Positions 1 to 9,285 of a stretch of 64,000 bases of DNA are shown here, one piece after another. A program made the position numbers and the translations under genes. Positions within the stretch are counted from its first letter, which is position 1. Every line of letters begins with the position of its first letter. The stretch comes from Deinococcus sp. Leaf326. Its GTDB lineage: Bacteria; Deinococcota; Deinococci; Deinococcales; Deinococcaceae. The stretch covers positions 147,060 to 211,059 of the forward strand of contig NZ_LMOM01000076.1 of assembly GCF_001424185.1 (NCBI RefSeq). The letters run 5' to 3'. The notes below the pieces were generated by a model. That model had not been told where the DNA came from and ran no database searches. It worked only from the letters and a program-made list of their open reading frames with translations.

Positions 1-704
1 AGGCCGCCGTGGACGCCGAAGCCCACGACCACATGCTCGGGCCCCAGCAACTCGGTCCAGGTCCGGATGTTGCCGAGCAGGTACGCCGGATCGTTCAGGT
101 CAGGGCCGTCGTAGTACTGCGGCGCGCAGTAGTCCAGGGCGCCGGCGCGGAGCATGGCGGCGCAGAAGCGTTGGTCGACCGGGTTCCAGGGAGCGGGAGG
201 GGCGGTGATCAGGAACCCGGGATGACGGCGCTTGAGCTCCCGGCCGACCCAGATGAATTCCGGGGTATTGGGCGCTGCGCCGCCCTCGAAAGTGTTGAGG
301 TCCAGGCCGTCGAAGCCTTTCCAGGCGGCGTACAGCCGGTCGACGCTGTTCACGAAGGCCGTGGACACTGCGCGGTCGGTCAACCGCAGGGGATGCCCGG
401 CGCCTCCTACAGACAGCAGCACCCGGCGCTTCTGGACCGCTCGGACATGCTGGAGATCAGCCACCCAGTTCGTCCAGGCTCCGTTCACGTCGCTGGGGGG
501 ACGGAAGCTCAGGGTGCCGGCTGGTCGGCCCGGAGCACCGACCGCCGAGAAGAGATAGATGAGGTTGTAGTTCGGGTCGATGTCCCGCAGCCGGGGAGGC
601 GCGTCGCCCAACGTGGCGTAGTAGGTGCCGACGACCCCGCGCTCCGGAGGGGCGGGGGAGCAGACCGCCAGAAGGGGCGCGCAGACCAGCAGGGGGGCGA
701 ACAT
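1..704 (-). CDS. GH18-like glycosidase/chitinase-family protein, partial (runs off left edge)
   Basis: Reading the minus strand from ATG at 704 gives 234 codons without a stop up to the window edge, so the C-terminus is missing. The N-terminus is hydrophobic with an LLAVC stretch near residue 15 that could be a signal peptide or weak lipobox. An LLSVGG strand (residues 96-101) and a FDGLDLNTFE segment (131-140) match the SxGG and DGxDxDxE motifs of glycoside hydrolase family 18, followed by a QYYDGP-type segment. The glutamate sits one residue later than in the canonical motif (E140 rather than 139), so activity is uncertain; it could be a sugar-binding or altered-specificity homologue. It is divergent from the histidine kinase at 822. 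Confidence 0.7.
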   Translation of the reverse strand, partial: MFAPLLVCAPLLAVCSPAPPERGVVGTYYATLGDAPPRLRDIDPNYNLIYLFSAVGAPGRPAGTLSFRPPSDVNGAWTNWVADLQHVRAVQKRRVLLSVGGAGHPLRLTDRAVSTAFVNSVDRLYAAWKGFDGLDLNTFEGGAAPNTPEFIWVGRELKRRHPGFLITAPPAPWNPVDQRFCAAMLRAGALDYCAPQYYDGPDLNDPAYLLGNIRTWTELLGPEHVVVGFGVHGG

Positions 705-809
705 GCCCGAAGATAACCGCCCCCGGCAGGTATCCTCTCCTGACCGCCTGCGTACTCAAGTCAAAGGTTTGCACAATGTTGCGTCTGCAAGCCGGGCGCT
801 TCTCCCCAT

Positions 810-815
810 TAGAGT
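810..815 (+). promoter_or_regulatory. Leaderless -10 box (TAGAGT) of the histidine kinase gene
   Basis: TAGAGT lies exactly 6 nt before the ATG at 822 and no Shine-Dalgarno sequence is present. This TANNNT-6nt-ATG arrangement is the leaderless promoter layout known from Deinococcus, so the transcript probably starts at the A of the start codon. Confidence 0.55.
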
Positions 816-821
816 GCGGGA

Positions 822-2462
822 ATGTCTGCGGTCACCTCGCCCCCTCTCCTGAATCAACTGCTGACGGTGACGCACGCCCTGGCCGGGGTCGATCAGGTCG
901 AAGCCATTTTTCCGGTCGTTCTCTCGACGGCCCAGCAGGGCCTGATGGCGCTGGCCGGAGCCATCTTCCTGCCCAACGCGGACCAGACACGTCTGGAGCG
1001 GATGGTGGCGCGGGCCGACCGCATAGACGTGCCCTCGATCTGGCAGGACGGCCCCATCCAGGCCAGCTCCCCCGCCAGCGTCAGCTTTGTGAGTGGAAAG
1101 TCGCAGTATTTTCCTTCTAAGGGTGACCTCGCGCGCGCCTATCCGAACCTCGAAGCGCAGACCGGACAGATCGCGCCTGTGGGCAGCGCCGTCATTCCGA
1201 TCAGTTCGCAGAATCAGGTGCTCGGCGTCCTGGTGCTCGACTTCGAGGAGCCGCACCACTTCACGCCTGAAGAGCAGTTGTTCCTCGAAATCCTGGCGTC
1301 CCTGAGCGGTCAGGTGCTCGTCCGCCTCAAGATGACGGCCCAGCTCCGGCATCAGGAACATCTGCTGCGCAGCATCGTCGAACGTTCGCCGACGCCTATC
1401 GCCGTAGGGACGAAGGACGGTCAGGTCAGTCTGGTCAACGACGCCTACCTAGAGCTTACGGGTCTGACCCGCGGTGCCTTCGAGCGCGGCGAAATCAACT
1501 GGTACACCACCACTCTGCCGGAGTTTCGGGCGCAGGACACCCAGTTTGTGCGCCAGGTGCTGCAGAACGGCGTCACACCGACCTACGAGAAGGTACTTCA
1601 ACGGCCCGACGGAGAGCGCCGGGAAGTGCAGCTCACCATCATGCGCTACTCGGCCGACAGCGACACGGCCATCCTGGGCTACTTCGTCGATCTCACGGCC
1701 CAGCGCGCTGTCCAGCATGCGCTCGAACGCCACAGCGAGCTGCTCGAGGCCCAGGTTCAGCAGCGTACCCAGGAAATTCAGGCACGCGACGCGGAACTCG
1801 CCAGCTTCAATCTGGGCATCTCGCACGACCTGCGCGCGCCCGTGCGCCGGATCAAGAGCTTCGCCGAGCTGCTCCTCCGGCAGGCCGACGACCTGCCGGA
1901 AAAAGCCCGCACCTACATCGACTATATCGGCCTCTCGACCGAGCGCATGACCGGACTGCTCGACGGGCTGCTCTCGCTGTCGCAGGCTTCTCAGGCGCCG
2001 CTGCAGAAGGCCCCCGTGGACCTCGACGCCCTGGTGAAGGCGGGCCAGACCGATACCCAGCTCCAGTATCCCGAGCGGGAGATCGTCTGGCAGACCGAGC
2101 CGCTTCCGCAGGTCTGGGGAGACGCGCCGAGTCTGGAGCGCGTCATCACCAACCTGCTCTCGAATGCGGCGAAATACTCGCAGCATTCTGCAGAAGTGCG
2201 TATTCGGATCTGGAGCGAGCGCACACCGGAGGGCTGGGCCATCAAGGTGACGGACCAGGGGGCGGGGTTCAACGACGAATACCGGGAACAGCTGTTCGGG
2301 TTGTTTCAGCGCCTGCACGCGGAACGGGAGTTCCAGGGCATCGGGGTGGGCCTGGCGACCGTCCTGCGTATCGTTTCCCGGCATGGGGGAACGGTGCTGG
2401 CCGAGAACAACCCTGGCAACGGGGCGACATTCGGCTTCGTGCTCCCGGACCCCGAAGCCTGA
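822..2462 (+). CDS. GAF-PAS sensor histidine kinase
   Basis: 546-residue soluble histidine kinase. A GAF-like domain spans about 20-165 and a PAS domain about 180-290, joined by a coiled coil (295-325) to the kinase core. The H-box is ISHDLRAP with the predicted phosphorylated His335; the N-box NLLSNAAKYS, G1 VTDQGAGF and G2 GIGVGLATV are intact, so it should autophosphorylate. The HDLRAPVR form of the H-box is typical of phytochrome-like and other kinases that lack a transmembrane sensor. No membrane segment and no adjacent response regulator are seen, so it is an orphan and its input is unknown. The ATG at 822 is supported by the TAGAGT box 6 nt upstream. Confidence 0.9.
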   Translation: MSAVTSPPLLNQLLTVTHALAGVDQVEAIFPVVLSTAQQGLMALAGAIFLPNADQTRLERMVARADRIDVPSIWQDGPIQASSPASVSFVSGKSQYFPSKGDLARAYPNLEAQTGQIAPVGSAVIPISSQNQVLGVLVLDFEEPHHFTPEEQLFLEILASLSGQVLVRLKMTAQLRHQEHLLRSIVERSPTPIAVGTKDGQVSLVNDAYLELTGLTRGAFERGEINWYTTTLPEFRAQDTQFVRQVLQNGVTPTYEKVLQRPDGERREVQLTIMRYSADSDTAILGYFVDLTAQRAVQHALERHSELLEAQVQQRTQEIQARDAELASFNLGISHDLRAPVRRIKSFAELLLRQADDLPEKARTYIDYIGLSTERMTGLLDGLLSLSQASQAPLQKAPVDLDALVKAGQTDTQLQYPEREIVWQTEPLPQVWGDAPSLERVITNLLSNAAKYSQHSAEVRIRIWSERTPEGWAIKVTDQGAGFNDEYREQLFGLFQRLHAEREFQGIGVGLATVLRIVSRHGGTVLAENNPGNGATFGFVLPDPEA

Positions 2463-2853
2463 CGCGTCCAGCTTGGGCAGCTCTGGGGTGATTTCAGGCA
2501 GCTGGTTTCTGCCGGGTGCGCTTCCCGTGCCAACTTGTACGGAGCACCACAGTCCGGTTCCATGTTCACTTGTGTCGGTGCCCCGCAAGCCTAAGCCCGT
2601 TTTCCGATCTGGACTGAGATCAATTCGTCAGAGGAATGCGCGTAATCTGAGAGCACATGAGCAGTTGCTTAAGCTTCCCGGACCTGCCTCAATGATCCGC
2701 AGCCTCTTGGCAAGACTTGTTCAGGCTCTGGTTCGTTCGGCCGAGGCGCAACGTTGTGTGTTCGGGCAACTGTAAACCTCCATTCCGGCGCTCTGGGGCG
2801 CCCTACCCCGTTTCGGTACCCCTCCTGCCTGATCTGAAGAAAGGACCGCATCC
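2463..2853. other. Intergenic, no gene seen
   Basis: 391 bp between the histidine kinase and the channel gene. Open frames here are short and show no family resemblance. It probably carries the promoter of the channel gene, but no convincing box was found. Confidence 0.5.
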
Positions 2854-4755
2854 ATGAGAAAAGCGACCCTCCGCGAACACCTGCGCTACCGTTTCGACAA
2901 CACGATGTCCCGGGGCCCGGCCGCCATGATCGGCTGGCTCTTCCTGCTCTCCGTCCTCATGATCGTCGCCGTGTCGGTGTTCGTGCAGCTCACGAGGCAG
3001 GTGCCGCTGGCGGACGACCGGCCCATCGGCTTCGGCAGCCTGCTGTGGTGGAACCTGATGCGCGCCCTGGATTCCGGCGCCATCGGCGGCGACCAGGGCA
3101 CGCCGCTGTTTCTGGCCACCATGTTCGTGATGACTCTGGGCGGCATCTTCCTGGTCAGCATGCTGATCGGTGTGGTGACCAGCGGCATCGAGGCGCGGCT
3201 CGAAGAACTGCGCAAGGGCCGCTCCTTCGTGGCCGAAGAAGGGCATACGCTGATTCTGGGCTGGTCGCCGCACGTGTTCACCATTCTGTCCGAACTCGTG
3301 ACGGCGAACGCCAACCAGCGCCGCCCCTGCGTGGTGATTCTGGCCGAGAAGGACAAGGTCGAAATGGACGACGAGCTGCGCGCCCGTCTGGGGTCGACCG
3401 GACGCACCCGCGTGGTGTGCCGCACCGGCAGTCCGCTTGACCTGGCCGATCTGGAGATCGCCAATCCGCACGCGGCCCGGGCGATCATCATTCTGGCCCC
3501 CGAGGACGACAAGGCGGACACCAGCGTCATCAAGGGGCTGCTGGCTATTACGAACAATCCCAAACGCCGCCCGGCGCCCTACCACATCGTGGCCGAGATC
3601 CGCGATTCCCAGAACGTCGAGGCCGCCCGCCTGGCTGGCCGTGACGAGGCGAGTCTCGTGCTCGTCGACGACCTGATCTCCCGCATCATGGTGCAGACCT
3701 GCCGCCAGTCCGGGCTGTCGGTCGTGTATATGGACCTGCTCGACTTCGGCGGCGACGAGATCTACTTCGCGCCGCCGACTGCCGTGGTAGGGCAGACCTT
3801 CGGGCAGGCCCTGTTCGCGTTCCCGGATTCCGCCCTGATCGGCCTGAACTTCGCCGACGGCCGCATCGTCCTGAACCCGCCGATGGACACGGTCATCGCG
3901 CCGGGCGACCGCGTCATCGCCATTTCGGCCGACGACGATACGGTCAGGCCCCAGGCAGGCCCGTTCGCGTTCGACGAGGCGGCCATTCAGACTCCGGTGC
4001 GCCGCCCCCAACAGCCCGAGCGCACCCTCATTCTTGGCTGGAACGAGCGGGCCCCGACGGTCATCGCCGAGCTCGACCGGTATGTCATGCCGGACTCGGC
4101 CCTGAGCGTGGTCACCGACGACCCGGCGGCGCTGGAGACGCTCGCCCTGCTTCAGGACTCGCTGGTGAACCTCTCGCTGGAAACGCAACTGGGCGACACG
4201 ACCGACCGCCGGACGCTCGACCGGCTCGGCCCCGGCGCCTACGACCACATCATCACGCTGTCCTCCTCCGATACCCTCGACGTGCAGCAGGCGGACGGCC
4301 GCACCCTGGTCACGCTGCTGCACCTGCGCGACATGGCCAGCCGCGCCGAGCAGGACTACTCCATCGTCTCGGAGATGCTCGACGTCCGCAACCGCGAACT
4401 GGCGCAGGTCACGCAGGCCGACGACTTCATCGTCTCCGACCGTCTGGTCAGCCTGTTGATCTCGCAGATCGCCGAGAACGCTGCTCTGAAGGCGGTCTTC
4501 GACGAACTGTTCCGCGCCGAGGGTTCGGAGATATACCTGAAGCCTGCCGGCGACTACGTGACCCTGGGAACGCCCCTGACCTTCTACACCGTCCTCGAAT
4601 CGGCGCGGCGACGGGGCGAGGTCGCCATCGGCTACCGCCTGAAGGCAGAGGCCGATCTGCCGGCCCAGGCCTACGGCGTTCACCTGAACCCGGTCAAATC
4701 CGCCGCACTGGAACTGTCGGTCCACGACCGCGTCATCGTGCTGGCCGAGGCCTGA
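2854..4755 (+). CDS. CASTOR/POLLUX-type ion channel with RCK/TrkA-N-like domains
   Basis: 633 residues. Two transmembrane helices (about 22-45 and 86-109) flank an extracytoplasmic loop, followed by two Rossmann-type regulatory units beginning near 130 (TLILGWSPHVFTIL) and 390 (TLILGWNERAPTVI). The repeated LILGW motif and the arrangement match bacterial relatives of plant CASTOR/POLLUX cation channels, which are ligand-gated through RCK domains. It probably forms a tetrameric cation channel; ion specificity cannot be read from the sequence. An AAAGGA Shine-Dalgarno precedes the ATG at a normal distance. It stands alone between gaps. Confidence 0.85.
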   Translation: MRKATLREHLRYRFDNTMSRGPAAMIGWLFLLSVLMIVAVSVFVQLTRQVPLADDRPIGFGSLLWWNLMRALDSGAIGGDQGTPLFLATMFVMTLGGIFLVSMLIGVVTSGIEARLEELRKGRSFVAEEGHTLILGWSPHVFTILSELVTANANQRRPCVVILAEKDKVEMDDELRARLGSTGRTRVVCRTGSPLDLADLEIANPHAARAIIILAPEDDKADTSVIKGLLAITNNPKRRPAPYHIVAEIRDSQNVEAARLAGRDEASLVLVDDLISRIMVQTCRQSGLSVVYMDLLDFGGDEIYFAPPTAVVGQTFGQALFAFPDSALIGLNFADGRIVLNPPMDTVIAPGDRVIAISADDDTVRPQAGPFAFDEAAIQTPVRRPQQPERTLILGWNERAPTVIAELDRYVMPDSALSVVTDDPAALETLALLQDSLVNLSLETQLGDTTDRRTLDRLGPGAYDHIITLSSSDTLDVQQADGRTLVTLLHLRDMASRAEQDYSIVSEMLDVRNRELAQVTQADDFIVSDRLVSLLISQIAENAALKAVFDELFRAEGSEIYLKPAGDYVTLGTPLTFYTVLESARRRGEVAIGYRLKAEADLPAQAYGVHLNPVKSAALELSVHDRVIVLAEA

Positions 4756-4856
4756 GCTGGGCGGGTGCTGGGCCAGGGGTCCTGCCCCGTGCCCGGCGCA
4801 CCCGGATCTTCCCCAAGCCTGAAGTCTTTCCCCATGCCCTCTTCCGGGGGGGCGGG

Positions 4857-4862
4857 TAGGGT
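4857..4862 (+). promoter_or_regulatory. Leaderless -10 box (TAGGGT) of the aldo/keto reductase gene
   Basis: TAGGGT ends exactly 6 nt before the ATG at 4869, the same geometry as at 810 and 28875. The run of G between box and start could also be read as a poor Shine-Dalgarno. Confidence 0.45.
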
Positions 4863-4868
4863 GGGGGC

Positions 4869-5870
4869 ATGACCATTCATACGCGAGCTCTGGGCTGCAC
4901 CGGCCTGCACGTCACGGAAATCGGCTACGGGGCCTGGGGGATCGGGGCCGACATGTGGAAGGGCGCGCAGGACGACGAAAGCCTGAGTGCCCTTCGCCGC
5001 TATACCGAACTGGGCGGCAACTTCATCGACACCGCCATGGGCTACGGTGACGGGCACAGCGAGCGGCTCGTGGGGCAGGTGGCCCGCGCCCACCCCGGTA
5101 CCCTCGTCGCGACCAAGATCAGCCCCAAGAACATGCAGTGGCCCGCGGCGCCGCAGACGTCGGCCGACGAGGCCTACCCCGGCGAGCACGTCATCCGGAT
5201 GACGGAAGCGAGCCTGGAGCGGCTGGGGCTGCCCACCATCGACGTGCAGCAGTTCCATGTGTGGAACGATGCCTGGGTGGGTCAGGGGGACTGGCAGGAC
5301 GCCGTGGCCCAGCTCAAGCGCGACGGCAAGATCCGGCACTTCGGGATTTCGGTCAACGACCATCAGCCCAGTAACGCGGTCAAGGCTGTGGAAGCGGGCG
5401 TGGTGGAGACCGTGCAGGTGATCTACAACGTCTTCGACCAGGCGCCGCAGGACCGGCTGCTCGACGCCTGTCTGGCCCACGGCGTCGGCGTGATCGTGCG
5501 GGTGGCCCTCGATGAGGGGAGCCTGACCGGCAACATCACGCCGGACACCACCTTTCCCGAAGGTGACTGGCGCAACCGGTATTTCGGGGGCCAGCGCAAG
5601 ACCGAGTTGCAGACCCACCTGCGCGCGATAGAGCGCGACCTCGGAATCGGGACGGCCCAGCTGCCGGAAACGGCGCTGAGGTTCGTGCTCAGCCACCCGG
5701 CGGTCAGTACGGTCATCGTGGGGATGCGGAGTCTGCACAATGTCGATCGCAATATGGCCCTGGGTGACGGAGAGGGCCTGCCCAGCTCGCAGGTCGAGCA
5801 GTTGCACCGCCACCGCTGGGACCGGAACTGGTACGAACCGGCCCAGGAAGAGGAGCGCGCGGGACAGTGA
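4869..5870 (+). CDS. Aldo/keto reductase
   Basis: 333 residues, a full-length NADPH-dependent aldo/keto reductase of the TIM-barrel family. The N-terminal [19 protein letters not shown], the catalytic Asp54 and Tyr59 ([14 protein letters not shown]) and Lys83 (VATKISP) are present, and the C-terminal [17 protein letters not shown] matches the cofactor-binding end. The segment QFHVWND carries the usual active-site histidine region. The substrate is unknown; relatives reduce aldehydes, ketones or sugars. It is monocistronic and ends with a strong hairpin at 5907. Confidence 0.9.
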   Translation: MTIHTRALGCTGLHVTEIGYGAWGIGADMWKGAQDDESLSALRRYTELGGNFIDTAMGYGDGHSERLVGQVARAHPGTLVATKISPKNMQWPAAPQTSADEAYPGEHVIRMTEASLERLGLPTIDVQQFHVWNDAWVGQGDWQDAVAQLKRDGKIRHFGISVNDHQPSNAVKAVEAGVVETVQVIYNVFDQAPQDRLLDACLAHGVGVIVRVALDEGSLTGNITPDTTFPEGDWRNRYFGGQRKTELQTHLRAIERDLGIGTAQLPETALRFVLSHPAVSTVIVGMRSLHNVDRNMALGDGEGLPSSQVEQLHRHRWDRNWYEPAQEEERAGQ

Positions 5871-5906
5871 CCCGGAGCCTGTAGGGCCTGGGCACTAGCC
5901 TTATAG

Positions 5907-5962
5907 CGGCGAGCCGGCCCTCTGGTGACCGGCTCGGAGTTCTCGGCTCGCCGTTGTGTTTT
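5907..5962 (+). terminator. Hairpin terminator after the aldo/keto reductase
   Basis: A 10-bp perfect stem (5907-5916 with 5944-5953) encloses an inner GC-rich palindrome and is followed by TTGTGTTTTC, a T-rich tail. It lies 37 nt after the stop codon. Confidence 0.6.
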
Positions 5963-6072
5963 CCTGGTCGTTGCATTTGGGACTGGCTCTGATCTTCGCG
6001 TAGCTCTGCCCTCAACCAGGGGGGTGACTGTTCCGGAGGCCGTCTACGTCAGCCAGGGAGGAAGGTCGCCAG

Positions 6073-7029
6073 TCAGTCGGACGCCGGAGCAGGAAGACTT
6101 ACGCGCCCTTTACCGGAGCGGCCCCCTTCCAGGGCTTCCCGGTCCCAGTGCGCGAGGGTCGCGGCTGCCGCGTAGGTCTTCTGGAGAAAGGCCAACAGGA
6201 CCGCCTCTGGGTCTTCCGCTGTCCGTACGACCTCATAGGGAAGAATGAATTCGCCCAGCGTGTCCTGATACCTCGCGCCCGCGCCGGCGTCTGCACTACG
6301 GAATCCAGGCGGCTCGGGGTAGGCGTAGGCATAGAAGGCCGCCTCTCCCAACCCCGTTCCCGGCCAGAATCCGGCACTCGCGAGTTCGTGAGAATAGGCT
6401 TCCTCCATGACCCAGTCCGCGCAGTTGGGGGCCCCGCCGGGATGCCTGGGCGCGGGCCGTCCCGAAAAACGGGTGACGGCCAAGTCGAAGGCTCCCCAGA
6501 AGAAATGCACCGGACTCGCCTTTCCCAGAAAGTCCGCCCTGAAGAGAGTGAAGACCCGGTGCACGGTGGTGAGGGCGCGCCAGTACCGCTCGACCGCCTC
6601 CTTGTCGTACGCGGCGTGCGTCTCGTGCTCGGGGAAAGGCGTGAGCGGGTCCGGCAGTTCGACGGGAAGAGGCCAGATCCGGACCCCGACTCCCAGGTCC
6701 TCCAGCTCGGCCATCAGGGCACGGTAGAAGCCAGCGACGCTCCGGTGTTCCAAGGAAAAGAACCGCTCCTCCCCAGACCCTGTCCTCATCCACAACCTGT
6801 GCCGCAGAAAATCGAACTCGATTTCAAGCGTGCCCTGCGGATGGTGCATGAGGCCCGTCGTCAGGCCGCGCGTACTGAGCAGCAGGGTGGCGTGCCAGGA
6901 ATGGTTGAGCCAGGGCGTCAGGGCCAGACGGATCTTGCCGACGATCTGGGTCCACAGGTGGACGGTGTCCAGGGTGTCCTGCCAGGGCGCCAGGGGAAGG
7001 GGGGGCCAGTTGGATGACGTCGAAGACAT
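6073..7029 (-). CDS. DUF5996 family protein
   Basis: 318 residues. The start LPLAPWQDTLDTVHLWTQIVGKIRL, the central HEFD-like LEIEFDFLRHRL and the SPVHFFWGAFDLAVTRFSGR segment are characteristic of DUF5996, a family of unknown function. No signal peptide or membrane helix is seen, so it is probably cytoplasmic. GGAGG stands upstream of the ATG and decides the start. It converges on the aldo/keto reductase gene. Confidence 0.85.
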   Translation of the reverse strand: MSSTSSNWPPLPLAPWQDTLDTVHLWTQIVGKIRLALTPWLNHSWHATLLLSTRGLTTGLMHHPQGTLEIEFDFLRHRLWMRTGSGEERFFSLEHRSVAGFYRALMAELEDLGVGVRIWPLPVELPDPLTPFPEHETHAAYDKEAVERYWRALTTVHRVFTLFRADFLGKASPVHFFWGAFDLAVTRFSGRPAPRHPGGAPNCADWVMEEAYSHELASAGFWPGTGLGEAAFYAYAYPEPPGFRSADAGAGARYQDTLGEFILPYEVVRTAEDPEAVLLAFLQKTYAAAATLAHWDREALEGGRSGKGRVSLPAPASD

Positions 7030-7584
7030 TGGGTCCTCCGGGGATGGGAAACGTGCTGACGAGGTGGCGATTGGACGAGAACAGTTCGGCGTCCGTGCCC
7101 GCTATAACCGGCTGTCATTTTACGCCGGGCCACGTTCACCGGCGCCGACGACCTGTGGTCCCGGTATCTGGCCTTCGTCATATTGCGGGGCCTGGGTACG
7201 CCCTGAACCTTGCGGGTGGGGGTTCTGTGGTGCGTCGCTGGGGCGGGTTGGGCAGTGCGAAGCCCATTGTCACCCACATACGGCCTGCAAGATGAAAAGG
7301 GAGGCGGCCAAATCGAGGACACGGAGGTTCCAAATGGGTCTCAGAGTCTACGCCCCGTTCGGGAGTCGCTGGTGATTCCCCTTCGCCCGGTCTCACTTCT
7401 CCAAATCGCTCAGGTGTGTCGCAGCCGAGCGGAGCAAAGGCTTTCTCTGCCTACCGAGCTATTGCAGCCTCCGGCTTCCTGAAGACCGCGTTATCTCGAT
7501 TCTCCTAAACCGCTGTTCACAGGCGACCCACGCGGAGGCCCGGGTCTGGCCTGGACAATGGTCCCCGACCACAAAGGAGGCACC
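7030..7584. other. Intergenic, no gene seen
   Basis: 555 bp between two divergent genes. The short frames inside have no recognisable similarity or ribosome-binding site. Promoters for both flanking genes must lie here but no clear boxes were found. Confidence 0.45.
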
Positions 7585-8097
7585 ATGGGACTATTCGGCC
7601 TGGGCGTGAAACTGAAGGATCTGCAGGATCTCTACGTCGAGCAACTCCGTGATCTCTACTCGGCGGAGACGCAACTCCTTGGGGCGCTGCCGCAGATGGA
7701 GGCGGCGGCCACGGCCCCCGAGCTCAAGCAGGGGTTCGCCGATCACTTGGAGGAGACCCGGATTCAGGTACAGCGTCTGGAGACCATCTTCCAGGACTTG
7801 GGCGAGAAACCCGGCGGCCATACCTGCAAGGCCATGGAAGGACTGGTGGCCGAGGGCAGCGACATGATCGGCGAGAAGGCCAACGCGGCGGTCAAGGACG
7901 CCGGCCTGATCGCGGCGGCGCAGCGCGTCGAGCACTATGAGATTGCCGGCTACGGAACGGTCGCCACTTATGCCCGCGTCCTGGGTCACCAGCAGCATCT
8001 GGAACTGCTGCGTCTGACCGAAAACGAGGAGAAGGCGGCGGACAGCAAGCTCACCGGCTTCGCGCAGGAGATCAACCTTGAGGCCGCTCAGGCTTGA
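7585..8097 (+). CDS. YciF/DUF892 ferritin-like protein
   Basis: 170 residues. The pattern LKDLQDLYVEQLRDLYSAETQL followed by HLEETRIQVQRLETIF and QRVEHYEIAGYGTVATYA is the four-helix, di-metal signature of the YciE/YciF (DUF892) family, a stress-associated ferritin-like group whose Glu and His residues bind a diiron or dimanganese centre. The start at 7585 is chosen because AAAGGAGG (7573-7580) lies just upstream; an in-frame start at 7558 would place this motif inside the gene. In other bacteria the family is linked to general stress and desiccation. Confidence 0.9.
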   Translation: MGLFGLGVKLKDLQDLYVEQLRDLYSAETQLLGALPQMEAAATAPELKQGFADHLEETRIQVQRLETIFQDLGEKPGGHTCKAMEGLVAEGSDMIGEKANAAVKDAGLIAAAQRVEHYEIAGYGTVATYARVLGHQQHLELLRLTENEEKAADSKLTGFAQEINLEAAQA

Positions 8098-8144
8098 GCC
8101 GGAGTCCTGCCCGGCCGACTCTCTCCACCTGTCACACTGGACGG

Positions 8145-8501
8145 ATGCCTAAGCTCTGGGGCCGGCGCGGACACGCTGCCGTGGATTATGCGACTGCGCC
8201 CGCCCTCTACCTGCTCGCCCGATATGTCGGCCTGCAGGGAACAGCCTTACGCTGGGTCGACCGCTTCGTCCTGCTTATTCTCCTGGCTGTTTTCACCACG
8301 CGGACGCCTCTGGGCCTGATTCAGGTCGTTCCCTTCCGTTTTCATGGCCGGGCCGAGCAGGCGAGTATCGCCGTGCAACTGGCGCTGCCCTGGACGGCCC
8401 ACTTCTCCCGAGACCGGCGTGCCCGCGACTTCTTCCTGATCCTCGCGGCCTACAATTTCCTCGTCTGGCAGGCAACGGATTGGGACGCCGAGGATGACTG
8501 A
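8145..8501 (+). CDS. Small integral membrane protein, unknown function
   Basis: 118 residues with about four hydrophobic segments (RGHAAVDYATAPALYLLARY, WVDRFVLLILLAVF, ASIAVQLALPW, DFFLILAAYNFLVW). The HAAVDY start is shared by several uncharacterised small membrane proteins. ATG at 8145 is preferred to an upstream in-frame TTG that overlaps the previous stop; CACACT sits 6 nt before it, a weak match to the leaderless box. It lies 47 nt after the YciF-like gene and may be co-transcribed with it. Confidence 0.65.
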   Translation: MPKLWGRRGHAAVDYATAPALYLLARYVGLQGTALRWVDRFVLLILLAVFTTRTPLGLIQVVPFRFHGRAEQASIAVQLALPWTAHFSRDRRARDFFLILAAYNFLVWQATDWDAEDD

Positions 8502-8652
8502 GGACGCGCGGGACCAGTGAAGGGGACCACCGGTCAGGAGTATGTTCGCTGCCAGAAGATCGCCGGTCTCGGCAGGTCGCGTCTTCCCTACCCTCGCTGC
8601 CCGGCCAGGCCCAGTGACCTGGGATGACCACCAGAGACGTCGCCGCTCCCCA

Positions 8653-9285
8653 CTACCCCACGGCGCGGAAGGCGAGCGCACCGGTCAGGACGAGACCGAC
8701 GGCCATCACGATCAGGGCCGCGCGCCGGGTCTTTTTCAGGAACATCAGGATGCCGATGCCGGTCAGGGAGATGACGGTGAGCGCGAGGCCGCTCAGGTCG
8801 ATCGCCCACCGCCAGCCCGTACCTGCGTCGCGTCCCCGGTGCAGGTCGTTGAAGGCGGCGAGGCCTCCTTGTTCCAGAACGTTCACCGTGTATTTTCCGG
8901 TCTGGGTATCGATGAAGGCGTCGGCGCTGTAGCCCGGCGCCAGAAAGCTGATATCGGCCTCGTCGCCGTTGAGGGTGGTGTTGCCGGCTCGGCCCTTCAG
9001 GCTCTGGGCGGCCCGCAGCTCTTCAGCGACGTTCAGCCAGTTGACCTTCCCCTGCTCGATCCAGCCCGGCGACATCGTCCCTGACACCGTACGTTTGACC
9101 TCGCGGATCCCCAGGGTCCATTCGGGATGATTCAGCGTGATGCCGCTCACCGAGAAGAACAGGACGATCAGCAGGCTGATCATGCTGGTGTAGGTATGCA
9201 CCGTGCGCAGCCAGACGTTCCACTGGGCCTTCGTGCTGCGCTTCCGGGCGGCCGGCCTCGGCTCAGGCCCGGCCGAAACTGACAC
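8653..9285 (-). CDS. PepSY-associated transmembrane protein
   Basis: 210 residues. A cytoplasmic N-terminus is followed by a helix at about 34-55 (ISLLIVLFFSVSGITLNHPEW), an extracytoplasmic PepSY-type domain (FIDTQTGKYTV, NDLHRGRDAG) and two C-terminal helices (about 160-182 and 188-207). The SGITLNHP and DLHRG motifs are typical of PepSY_TM proteins, which are often linked to flavin- or haem-dependent electron transfer across the membrane. Its start overlaps the DUF2271 gene by 23 bp and the ApbE gene is just upstream, so the three form one operon. Confidence 0.85.
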   Translation of the reverse strand: MSVSAGPEPRPAARKRSTKAQWNVWLRTVHTYTSMISLLIVLFFSVSGITLNHPEWTLGIREVKRTVSGTMSPGWIEQGKVNWLNVAEELRAAQSLKGRAGNTTLNGDEADISFLAPGYSADAFIDTQTGKYTVNVLEQGGLAAFNDLHRGRDAGTGWRWAIDLSGLALTVISLTGIGILMFLKKTRRAALIVMAVGLVLTGALAFRAVG

